Source: Bugula neritina
Taxonomy: Eukaryota; Bryozoa; Gymnolaemata; Cheilostomatida; Bugulidae
Direction: 5' to 3'
Length of the DNA: 64,000 nucleotides
Assembly (NCBI GenBank): GCA_964035545.1
Contig: OZ037767.1
Span: forward strand, 5,517,680 to 5,581,679
Shown here: piece by piece, positions 1 through 10,600 of the stretch
How positions within the stretch are numbered: the first letter of the stretch is position 1
Layout: every line of letters begins with the position of its first letter
The notes under the pieces: model-generated
The model's database searches: none
Seen by the model: only the letters and a program-made list of their open reading frames with translations
What the model was told of the DNA's origin: nothing
Position numbers and translations under genes: made by a program

Positions 1-428
1 ATCTTCAACACTCTTCAAACGTTTATACCAGGGTACTAACCAGTAATGCTGCAGCAGGTTAGTTAATATTTGTAATGCAGGCTTTCAGGGTAACTAGTTT
101 AGGCCTTAAAGTGAAAGATGTGTGGTTTATAACACACCCATAGTAATTATTTGGAAGCAAAACAAAAGAAGCTCAAGTTTTAATTCAGAAGAACAATGAC
201 CTAATAATATTAAGTTAATGTAATACCTTTTCTTGTTATTTCATAAACAATCTAAAAACATAATACCATTTAACAAAATGATGAGTACACAAGTGAATGT
301 CTATTCATATGCTATACAAATCTTCCTGTTATGACTTTGTCTTGGGATAGCCTATCATCTATTTTAATATGGTACTCCCCAGAAAAACATCCCATACTTT
401 CAAAAACTGACTATAACCTCTCAAACAG

Positions 429-728
429 TTGATTGTAGTTTACAATGAGATAAATGAGAAAGCTGAAATTATTACGACATCATAATATACTGAGATCTGT
501 TCCTTGCCTGAAAATAAGCAACCAAGCCAGTCTTTAACAAATAAGTATACAGCATACAATGAAACAGTGTCGAATTTAACCGACCAAATGAATACTCAAA
601 TAACAACAATGGAAATACAAAAGCAGCAAGAGGAAGACAACCCCATTCGAGAAGTTAATGAAGCTCTGGATAAAAAAGCTATTCTCTCTGCTCAACAATT
701 TTCTATAGTAAATTCATTTTCTTGATAA
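429..728 (+). pseudogene. Orphan exon-like ORF, copy i (stop at about 483)
   Basis: Same block as at 4550-4849, with the acceptor-like CAG ending at 428. An in-frame TAA at about 483-485 replaces a serine codon of copy ii. The downstream 73 codons (from 504) remain open. Confidence 0.4.
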
Positions 729-3265
729 TTTATGTATTATTGTTTATTGTATCAGGTTTTAGCTTTCATGTAAAAACCTTACACAAGTTCTGTGTGCCAG
801 AATGAAGTAAAATTTGATGCGAATGTTAAGGACATTATAGAGTGCCTGCATACTTTAAATTAACACTCTAGAATTTAGATGCTAATAAAAAGTGGTAAAT
901 TAAATAATATTAGGTGCACCCAAAAAAGCAACGAATCATACCATAGGCTCCGCCCACTTGTCATTTTTTAGTCAGATTGTTTAGAAGACAAAGTTTTATA
1001 AATGAACAAAATATTTAGGAATTTATTTAATATTAATTTTACATGACTCAAATAATTACATAATCATTTGAAATCTAATAAGGTCCCCATATAAATTGTC
1101 TATAACCATTGTATATCTGCCCTTTTCATTCAAATAATACTAATGCAGCTTGACCTGTTGTTTAAAGTGTAATGGTAGCTATAAATTTAGCGTTGCCACT
1201 AACTATGGATGAGTTGTACTGGTGTTGGTTTTCGTAACTTTATTTTTACTTATTCCAACTGCCTTAAGAAACTATAAAAGTAGATTAATATATATGCAAT
1301 TATAATAGGCTTTTAAAATAAAACCAACAAAAATAAAAACCAACAATTATTTATGACTTGTAACGTATTCAAACATATATACATATTTTGGATTAATCAC
1401 CTCTTGCCTTCTTTTAGTGGCTAGCTAGGGCGAGTTTGACTCTAGGCAACGACATTGTAGGTTTACTAAAAATATTTAAAGTTTATAATAAAAATGACAT
1501 TAAATGATAACTGCCATAGACAAAGTTAAGTAATTATATCAGTTAAGACAAGTAAAGATGCATGTATTACATAAACAAAGATTAAACTTGTGTTCAAAGT
1601 TGACTTGAATTTGTAGTATATTGCAGTAAAATACTGTTATCAGTAAAAGTAAAACTTTAAGCTACAAATTAGGGCTCTATCACGTGACAGTCTGATCAAT
1701 AACTGGAGAGCCTGCCTTTAGAATTCACAATTTTATGAGAAACCTAGTATAAAGTAAACACATAGCCATGAATTCTATCATGCACTGACCACACTGGCAT
1801 TTTGAGCTTGTTAAACTCCTCAACATATCAAATAAACCAAATATTTATTATTAAGTTGAAATAGATAAAAATACTTAAGGAAAGCTTCAAACTATTACAA
1901 ATACTGAAAAAACAAAGCTAACTCGTGCCTCTTTAATTTAATTCCAATTCAAATTCATTTATATTTTGTTAATTATATCATTAAAATTGATTGTTATTTA
2001 TGCGATGGAACTTGCATTGCTAGCGCGCTATTATTCTACTAACTGTATAGGTTCAACGTCTGCACTGAAACATCCGGGCTGCCAAGATGTAAAGCCACAA
2101 CCAATGGGCGAGGGCGTGGTTTTATCTAATAAATGAATTGACAACTATTGCAGTCGTTGCGTTGCGTTGCGTATATAGGCGAGAATTACGTGATGTGATA
2201 ATCTATTTGAGTGGAACTACGCTAAACGCAATGCTGAATGCTGAATGCTTAATAAACTGTTAGATATTCATTACGTTATGCTGCCTTTGCAACTTGAAAT
2301 AATTATGCTATGTGATAACTTTACAATAAATGATAAGAAATAGTTAAATTAAAACGGCCATATTGCAGTGGTCAGTTTACTAAATAATAGAACTACAAAC
2401 TGTGCAGCAAAAAAGCTCTTTGGCAAGTATCAAAATATGACAAATATTATAAAGGATATAATGCAAAGTATATTATGGTAAACACACAGCAGTGAAAGTT
2501 CATTATTCTTTTTTCAGTAAAGATATTTTCATAAGTTTGCCAATATGATACAGTTGTGTAGAAATAATAAAGAAATCATTAATGTCATGTTAAACTTGAA
2601 ACCATTTGTGTAATTAGTAGGCCCAGGATACTTCTAATAACAAGCATGAAAATAACTATCAAGCTTTTTAACATTGGTATAATATACCATTTCATCATTT
2701 TACATGCTAAATAAAAATGTACTTCAGATCTTTATATTAACAAAAAACTTAGTACAAAACAAATGCACTATAAGTTGTATGATAATGACTATTCTATCCA
2801 GTCATAACGAAATATATTTAGAGATTTTGATGGAAGTTGTGATACTGCATGCAACTGTGACTCTCTAGGACCTTTCCTAATCTATTTGCTGCTTGTTAGG
2901 TTTCATGGAAAACTGCTAATTTACCAAATTTATTGTGGCCTAGCTCTGAACTGTCTGGAAGGTCAAGGTCTTTTTTCCTCACTATTACTCTTTGATGTTG
3001 ATGGAATATACATGAAGCGCTTTGCACTTGTATATTTTATTCAAGCTTCTGCATCAGAACTTTTTAAATTTGGCTTTGATTGCTTCAATATTTATTCACT
3101 GGCTGCAGGTTCCCATTAATGCTTGTGAAATAATATGATTTGTTGAATAAATCAGGCGCTGAGTAGTTTGAAACTACCTAGTGCATATTTTACTCGAGCT
3201 TCTGCTGCAGATCTTCATGAATTTGATTTTACTTTCCGCGGTGCAGACTTAACTGCTGGTTTAAT

Positions 3266-4028
3266 TCAGATTCTGATTCCATCAAATGCTTTGAAGTAAT
3301 GTGATTCTTTGAATAAGTCAGGCCTCTGATTGATCTGAAACAACCTAGTGTACGCTCGTTCATTTCTCATCAAGTTTTTGCAGTCCTCTAACTCAATACT
3401 AAAAGGGGCGTTCCATGGAGAACCCACAATCTCTAACTTTGGTATGGTAGTTCCAGGTGTTTTACTAGCTTTATTTTTCTAAAATTAGGCAGTTGAATTA
3501 TGTTAAATTGAAAGTTTTGTTAGCAACTTTGTGATCTTGATAATGATCACCACCGTCACCAATTGGAGCTCAATGTTATTACTTTTTGACTAAGTCTCAA
3601 TGTATATGTCTTTTGAACAGAAGAGCTACACCATTCCATATGAAATGTGAAAGTTTAAGTTGAAACCAATGATTTAAAGCTCAAGTTATCAAAAATATCC
3701 TTCATATTGATTTATATAGTAGTATTTGAGATATTCACAGTAATGAAACCATCTAAATCGCAAAAATTAAAAATATATATGTGAAAACAAGAATGTTATA
3801 ACAGCTCAACACAATGAATCCTCGCCTTGAACAGGGCGATATCTGCTGTACAATATGATACTACCAGATTGTTTACAGATTTATAGTACGTCAGCTCTTC
3901 CTCAAACCCTTTCTCTTTGCTAATTTCTCTCCATAACGTGGCATTGGCCCACTTATAAATTTGAAAATCTACGCTCACCCAGTCTAAAAGTTTTTTTGCT
4001 GTTTTGGCAGGAATTGGGTCACTCTTAC
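3266..4028 (-). CDS. Extra Gal3ST exon 7 + exon 8 cassette (copy i)
   Basis: Exon 7 (4028-3826, 203 bp) and exon 8 (3478-3266, 71 codons with stop) are both open and in the phases needed to follow a Gal3ST exon 6. They lie downstream of the complete G1 gene, with no exons 1-6 of their own in between. The acceptors look normal. The donor after exon 7 reads GCGAGG instead of GTGAGG, so splicing to its exon 8 would need a GC-AG intron. Exon 8 ends at ...DGIRI, as in G2. This could be an alternative 3' end for G1 transcripts or a leftover of unequal crossing-over; the sequence cannot decide. Confidence 0.6.
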
Positions 4029-4549
4029 CTTTTAATAGATAACATGATTACAAAATACAGTATATGAAGAGTGTTTTTATATTTATACTAAAAAAGCTGT
4101 GCAATTTACACATAGATATAAAAACTCAACACTTTTGAAAACGTTATACCAGTGTGCTAACCAGTAATGCTGGCGAATTAGTTAATATTTGTAATGCAGG
4201 CTTTCAGGGTAACTAGTTTAGGCCTTAAAGTGAAAGATGTGTGATTTATAACACACCCATAGTAATTATTTAGAAGCAAAACAAAAGAAGCTCAAGTTTT
4301 ATTTCAGAAGAGCAATGACCTAATAATATTAAGTTAATGTGATACCTTTTTTTTGTTATTTCATAAACAATCTAAAAACATAATGCCATTTAACAAAATG
4401 ATGAGTACACAAGTGAATGTCTATTCATATGCTATACAAATCTTCTTGTTATGACTTTGTCTTGAGATAGCCTTATCATCTATTTTAATATGGTACTCCC
4501 CAGGAAAACATCCCATACTTTCAAAAACTTACTATAACCTCTCCAACAG

Positions 4550-4849
4550 TTGATTGTAGTTTATAATGAGATAATTGAGAAAGCTGAAATTATTACGACA
4601 TCATCATATACTGAAATCTGTTCCTTGCCTGAAAATGAGCAACCAAGCCAGTCTTTAACAAATAAGTATACAGCATACGATGAAACAGTGTCGAATCTAA
4701 CCAACCAAAGGAATACTCAAATAACAACAATGGAAATACAAAAGCAGCAAGAGGAAAACAACCCCATTCGAGAAGTTAATGAAGCTCTGGATAAAAAAGC
4801 TATTCTCTCTGCTCAACAATTTTATATAGTAAATTCATTTTCTTGATAA
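4550..4849 (+). CDS. Orphan terminal-exon-like ORF (copy ii), function unknown
   Basis: A 98-codon open frame starts directly after a good acceptor (pyrimidine-rich tract then CAACAG, ending at 4549) and ends in TGA, TAATTT following. The product is hydrophilic, rich in Q, N, E and T, with tyrosines in YNEI and YTEI contexts. It has no membrane segment and I recognise no domain. The same exon-like unit recurs in the other modules, where it carries stops. It could be the last exon of a plus-strand gene, such as a receptor tail, or a chance ORF carried by the module. Only this copy is open through the whole block. Confidence 0.4.
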
Positions 4850-6246
4850 TTTATGTATTATTGCTTCTTCTATCAAGTTTTAGCTTTCATGTAAATAACC
4901 TTACACAAGTTCTGTGTGCAAGAATGAAGTAAAAATTGATGCGAATGTTAAGGACATTACAGAGTGCCTGCATACTTTAAATTAACACTCTAGAGTCTAG
5001 AGTTTAGATGCTAATAAAAAGTGGTAAATTAAATAATATTAGGTGCACCCAAAAAAGCAACGAATCATACCATAGGCTCCGCTCACTTGTCATTCTTTAG
5101 TCAGATTGTTTGGAAAACAAAGTTTTATAAATGAACAAAATATTTAGGAATAAAATTAGTTAATATTGATTTTACATGACTCAAATAATTACATAATCAT
5201 TTAAAATCTAATAATGTCCCCATATAAATTGTCTAATCATTGTATATCTGCCCTTTTCATTCAAATAATACTAATGCAGCTTGACATGTTGTTTAAAGTG
5301 TAATGGTAGCTATAAATTTAGTATCGCCACTAACTATAGATGAGTTGTACTGGTGTTGGTTTTCGTAACTTTATTTTTACTTATTCCAATTGCCATAAGA
5401 AACTATAAAAGTAGGTCAATATATGCAATTATAATAGGTTTTTAAAATAAAACCAACAAAAATAAAAACCAACAATTATTTATGACTTGTAAAGTATTCA
5501 AACATATATTATACATATTTTGGATTAATCACCTCTTGCCTTCTTTTAGTGGCTAGCTAAGGCGAGTTTGACTCTAGGCAACGACATTGCAGGTTTACTA
5601 AAAATATTTAAAGTTTATAATAAAAAAAAAAATTAAATGATAACTGCCATAGACAAAGTTAAGTAATTATATCAGTTAAGACAAGTAATGATGCATGTAT
5701 TACATAAACAAAGATTGAACTTGTATTCAAAGTTGACTTGAATTTGTAGTATACTTGCAGTAAAATACTGTTATGAGTAAAAGTAAAACTTTAAGCTACA
5801 AATTAGGGTTCTATCCTGTGACAATCTGATCAATAACTGGAGAGCCTGCCTTTAGAATTCACAATTTTATGAGAAATCTATTATAAAGTAAACACATAGC
5901 CATGAATTCTATCATGCACTGACCACACTGGCATTTTGAACTTGTTAAACTCCTAAACATGTCAAATAAACCAAATATTTATTATTAAGTTGAAATAGAT
6001 AAAAATAGGCTACTCAAGGAAAGCTTCAAACTATTACAAATACTGAAAAAACAAAACTAACCTGTGCCTCTTTAATTTAATTTCAATTCAAATTCATTTA
6101 TATTTTGGTAATTATATCGTTAAAATTGATTGTTATTTGTGCGATGGAACTTGCATTGCTAGCGCGCTACTATTCTACTATAAACTGCATAGGTTCAACG
6201 TCTGCACTGAAACATCCGGGCTGCCAAGACGTAAAGCCACAACTAA

Positions 6247-6589
6247 GCCTAGGGCCACACTGTGCGTATTTTCGCATGCGAAAATTGAAATCACAAGTAG
6301 CAAAGGTGTCCACTGTGCGCGTTGAGAAAACATTCGCACTTGTCGCTCTGCATTTTCAACGCAAGTGCGAATCGTCTCTGTCGTCGTCACCTAATTGGCT
6401 GGTAGTTATTCAGCGAGCCCAATTTCTTTATTTAGTGCTACATTCCAGTAAATTGCGTTTTATTGAAAGCGAGTGCGATTTAAAAATGAAAGCTTTATTT
6501 ATCACGCATCACTGACGCTACAGTAGACACCTTTGCTACCTGTGATTTTAATTTTCGCATGCGAATATATGCACCGTGTGGCCCTAGGC
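6247..6589. mobile_element. Harbinger-like MITE, 343 bp, TSD TAA
   Basis: Inverted termini of about 65-70 bp begin GCCTAGGGCCACAC on each strand and share the block TTCGCATGCGAAAATT. They are flanked by TAA at 6244-6246 and 6590-6592. The paralogous modules at 2100, 18600 and 45950 lack the insert, which confirms the boundaries. A 3-bp TAA duplication and GC-starting termini fit the PIF/Harbinger superfamily. No transposase is encoded. Confidence 0.85.
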
Positions 6590-7681
6590 TAATGGGCAAG
6601 GGCGCGCTGTTATCTAATAAATGAATTGACAACTATTGCAGGCGACAATTATGTGATGTGATAATCTATTTGAGTGGAACGTTATGCTAAACGCAATGCT
6701 GAATGCTTAATGCTTAATAAACTGTTAGATATTCATTACGTTATGCTGCTTTTACAACTTGAAATAATTATGCTATGTGATAACTTTACAATAAATGATA
6801 AGAAATAGTTAAATTAGAACAGCCATATTGCAATGGTCAGTTTACTAGATAATAGAACTACAAACTGTGCAGCAAAAAAGCTCTTTGGCAAGTATCAAAA
6901 TATGACAAATATTATAAAAGATATAATGCAAAGTATATTATGGTAAACACACAGCAGTGAAAGTTCATTATTCTTTCTTCAGTAAAAAAATTTTCATAAG
7001 TTTGCCAATATGATACAGTTGTGTAGAAATAATAAAGAAATCATTAATGTCATGTTAAACTTGAAAGCATTTGTGTAATTAGTAGGCCCAGGATACTTCT
7101 AATAACAAGCATGAAAATAACTATCAAGCTTTTTAACATTGGTATAATATACCATTTCATCATTTTACATGCTAAATAAAAATGGACTTCAGATCTTTAT
7201 ATTAACAAAAAATTTAGTAAAAAACAAATGCACTAGGTTGTATGGTAATGACTATTCTATCCAGTCATAACAAAATATATTTAGAGGTACCTACTATAGA
7301 AGTTGTGATACTGCATACAGCTGTGACTCTCTAGGACCTTTCCTAATCTAATTGCTGCTTGTTAGGTTTCATGAGAAACTGCTAATTTACCGAATTTATT
7401 GTGACCTCGATCAGAACTGTCTGGAAGGTCAAGGTCTTTTTTTCTCGCTATCACTCTTTGATGTTGGTGGAATATACATGAAGCGCTTTGCAGTCGCATA
7501 TTTTATTCAAGCTTCTGCATCAGATCTTTTTAAATTTGGCTTTAATTGCTTCAATATATATTCACTGGCTGCAGGTTCCCATTAATGCTTGTGGGATAAT
7601 ATGATTTGTTGAATAAATCAGGCCGCTGAATGATCTGAAACAACCTAGTGCATATTTTACTCGAGCTTCTGCTGCAGATCT

Positions 7682-10600
7682 TCATGAATTTGTTTTAACT
7701 TTCTGCGGTGCAGACTTGACTGCTGGTTTATTTGGCATTCTGATTCCATCGTATTCTTTGAAATAATATGATTTCTTGAATAAGTCAGGCCTCTGATTAA
7801 TCTGAAACAACCTAGTGTACGCTCGTTCATTTCTCATCAAGTTTTTGCAGTCCTCTAACTCAATACTAAAAGGGGCGTTCCATGGAGAACCCGTAATTTC
7901 TAATCTTGGTATGGTGATTCCAGGTGTTTTACTGGCTCCATTTTTCTAAAATTAGGCAATTAAATTATGTTAGACTGGAATTTTTGTTAGCAACTTTGTG
8001 ATCTTGATAATGATCACCACCGTCACCAATTGGAACTTAACGTTATTTATACTTTTTGACTAAGTCTCAAGGTATATGTCTCTTGAACAGAAGAGCTACA
8101 CCTTTCCACATGAAATGTGAAAGTTCAAGTTGAAACTAATAATTTAAAGCTCAAGATATTAAAAATAGCCTTTATATTGATTTATATAATAGTATTTGAA
8201 ATAGTGACAGTCATGAAATCATCTAGCCCATAAAAATTTAAAATATATATGTAGAAACAAGAATGTTATACCACCTCAACACAACGAATCCTCACCTGGA
8301 ACAGGGCAATATCTGTTGTACAATATGATCCGACCAGACTGTTTACAGATTTATAATACGTCAGCTCTTCCTCAAACCTTTTCTCTTTGCTAATTTCTCT
8401 CCATAACGTGGCATTGGCCCACGTATAAATTTGTAGATCTACACTCATCCAGCCTAGCAGTTTTTTTGCCGTTTTTGCAGGAATCGAGTCACTCTTACCT
8501 TTTAGTAGATAACATGATTACAAAATACAGTATATGAAGAGTGTTTTTATATTTATACAAAAAAAGCTGTGCAATTTACACATAGATAAAAACTCCACAC
8601 TCTTGAAAACGTTATACCAGTGTGCTAACCAGTAATGCTGACAAATTGGTTAATATTTGTAATGCAGGCTTTCAGGGTTAATTAGTTTTGGCCTTAAAGT
8701 GAAAGATGTGTGACTTATAACACACCCATAGTAATTATTTGAAAGCAGTACAAAAAAGCTCAAGTTTTATATCAGAAGAGCAATTATCAAATAAAATTAG
8801 GTTAATGCGATACCTTTTTTTGTTATTTCATGAACAATCTAAAAACATAATACGATTTAACAAAATGATGAGTACACAAGTGAATGTCTATTCATATGCT
8901 ATACAAATTTGAAATAATCATTTTGATCAAGCTAAAAAGATTACGGAAGTTGTTTGCATAATATTCTTGTAGCTTCACTAGCAGTTTTTTGAAAACTCCA
9001 AAATATTCAAAGTCAAAGTACAACTAAAATCCACAAATGGTATCTGCTTTACACTAAAATATAAACGAAGCCACTGTAGGAAGTTAAAACTCACCCTGGT
9101 ATTTGAAAACATTTTTTTTAAGAAAAAGTATGTCTGTGATATCCCAGCACCACTTCCTCTTAAGAAGTAGCAGACTCTCCTGCATGTATTCCATCACTAG
9201 CAAGAATGGAAAGGTCTCCTTTAAATCAGTCATAAATTCTTCTACCTGTATATTATTCACAAGGTTCCTTTACATGCAATTGTAAAAGTCTTGCTGTTAG
9301 AAGTTAGATACATTGGTATTGGCGGAAAAGGTCAACAAACCTTTTAACTAATTAAATGAGTATTTATGTCCTAGAAACCTTGACTATATGTGTTAGCTAA
9401 ACTTAGATAAACTTCTGTGATAAAAAGCGGAATAATCATCGTATTCCCAAAATTTAAGCATCACTAAAAATATCTTTTGTGGCTTATTTAACCAGCAAGC
9501 AGGATATAAAGTTAGCACTGAACATAATTAATTCAAGCAGTAAAAGTAATGTAGTGTAATGAATACATAATAGTTAATCTAGCATTCAGCGTTGCGTTTA
9601 GCATAACGTTCCACTCAAATAGGTTATCGCATCGCGTGATTCTCGCCTACGCAACGACTGCTAGTTGTAAATTCTTTAATTAGATAACAGCACGCTCTCG
9701 CTCATTGGCTGTGGCTTTACGCTTAGGCAGCCCGGATGTTTGAGTGCAGACGTTGACCCTACAGTTAGTAGAATAGTAGCGCGCTAGCGATGCAAGCTTA
9801 TCACATCAATAACATCAGTTTTAAATGATATAATTAATAAAATACAAGTGAATTTAAATTAGAATTAACTTAAAGAGGCACAGGTTAGTTTTGTTCTTCA
9901 GTATTTGTAATAATTTGAAGCTTTCCTTAAGTTTTTTAACTATAAGAATAACTATTTGGTTTATTAAACATGTTTATAAGTTTGACAATTTTTAGAATGC
10001 CAGTGTGGTCAGTGCATGATAGAATTTATGGCTATGTGTTTACTTCATAATAGATTTCTCACAAAATTACAAATTCTTAAGGCAAGCTCTCCAGTGATGC
10101 AGCTCTCTAGTTTAATGCAGCTACTAATTCAAGTGAACGTTGAATATAAGTTTTAATCCCTGTCTATGGGCTATACATTCATTCTTACTAATTGTCTTAA
10201 CATATTTGTCCAATTGCAGTTATCACTTAATGTCATTTTTATTATAGTTTGATATTTTTTAGTAGACCTGTAATACCTTTTCATAGAAACAAACTCAACC
10301 TAGCTAGCCACTAAAAGAAGGCAAGAGGTGATTAATTCAAGATCTGTATATATGTTTGAATATTTTACAATTTCATAAATAATTTCTGTTTGTTTTATTT
10401 TAAAAACCTGTTATAGTTGCATATATTAATAACCTACTTTTACAGTTTCTTACGGCAGTTGGAATACGTAAAAATAAAGTTACGAAAACCAACACCAGTA
10501 CAACTCATCTATAGTTAGTGGCGACGCTACACAGGAACTGGTAAGGACTTAACTTTACTATCCATGTAAAGTACTCATATCTATTCCAATCATCTGTTCT

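Larger units (their letters stand above)
1..4040. repeat. Gal3ST downstream module, copy i
   Basis: This ~4 kb module is near-identical to 16524-20540 and clearly related to 4041-8530 and 44210-47890. It contains a plus-strand orphan exon-like ORF, the ~1.1 kb repeat E (about 1188-2325), a duplicated exon 8 tail fragment (about 2900-3180) and the exon 8 and 7 cassette. Its left edge matches sequence immediately upstream of an exon 7 in copy iv, so another cassette probably lies just before position 1. Confidence 0.8.
4041..8530. repeat. Gal3ST downstream module, copy ii (belongs to G1)
   Basis: Second copy of the module, with G1 exons 8 and 7 at its right end. It differs from copy i by a 343-bp MITE (6247-6589) and scattered substitutions. 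A fragment resembling the exon 8 tail lies at about 7380-7660, just downstream of the true exon 8. Confidence 0.8.

Noticed and set aside
2886-3119. Plus-strand 77-codon ORF, repeated at 7352
   Set aside because: Antisense of a duplicated exon 8 tail fragment. No start context or domain, and its similarity between copies follows from module duplication.
6105-6515. 136-codon plus-strand ORF and overlapping ORFs
   Set aside because: They cross the MITE boundary at 6247, and the paralogous modules have no matching frame.
9103-9285. Plus-strand ORF MKTFFLRKSMSV..., repeated at 58743
   Set aside because: Antisense of Gal3ST exon 6.
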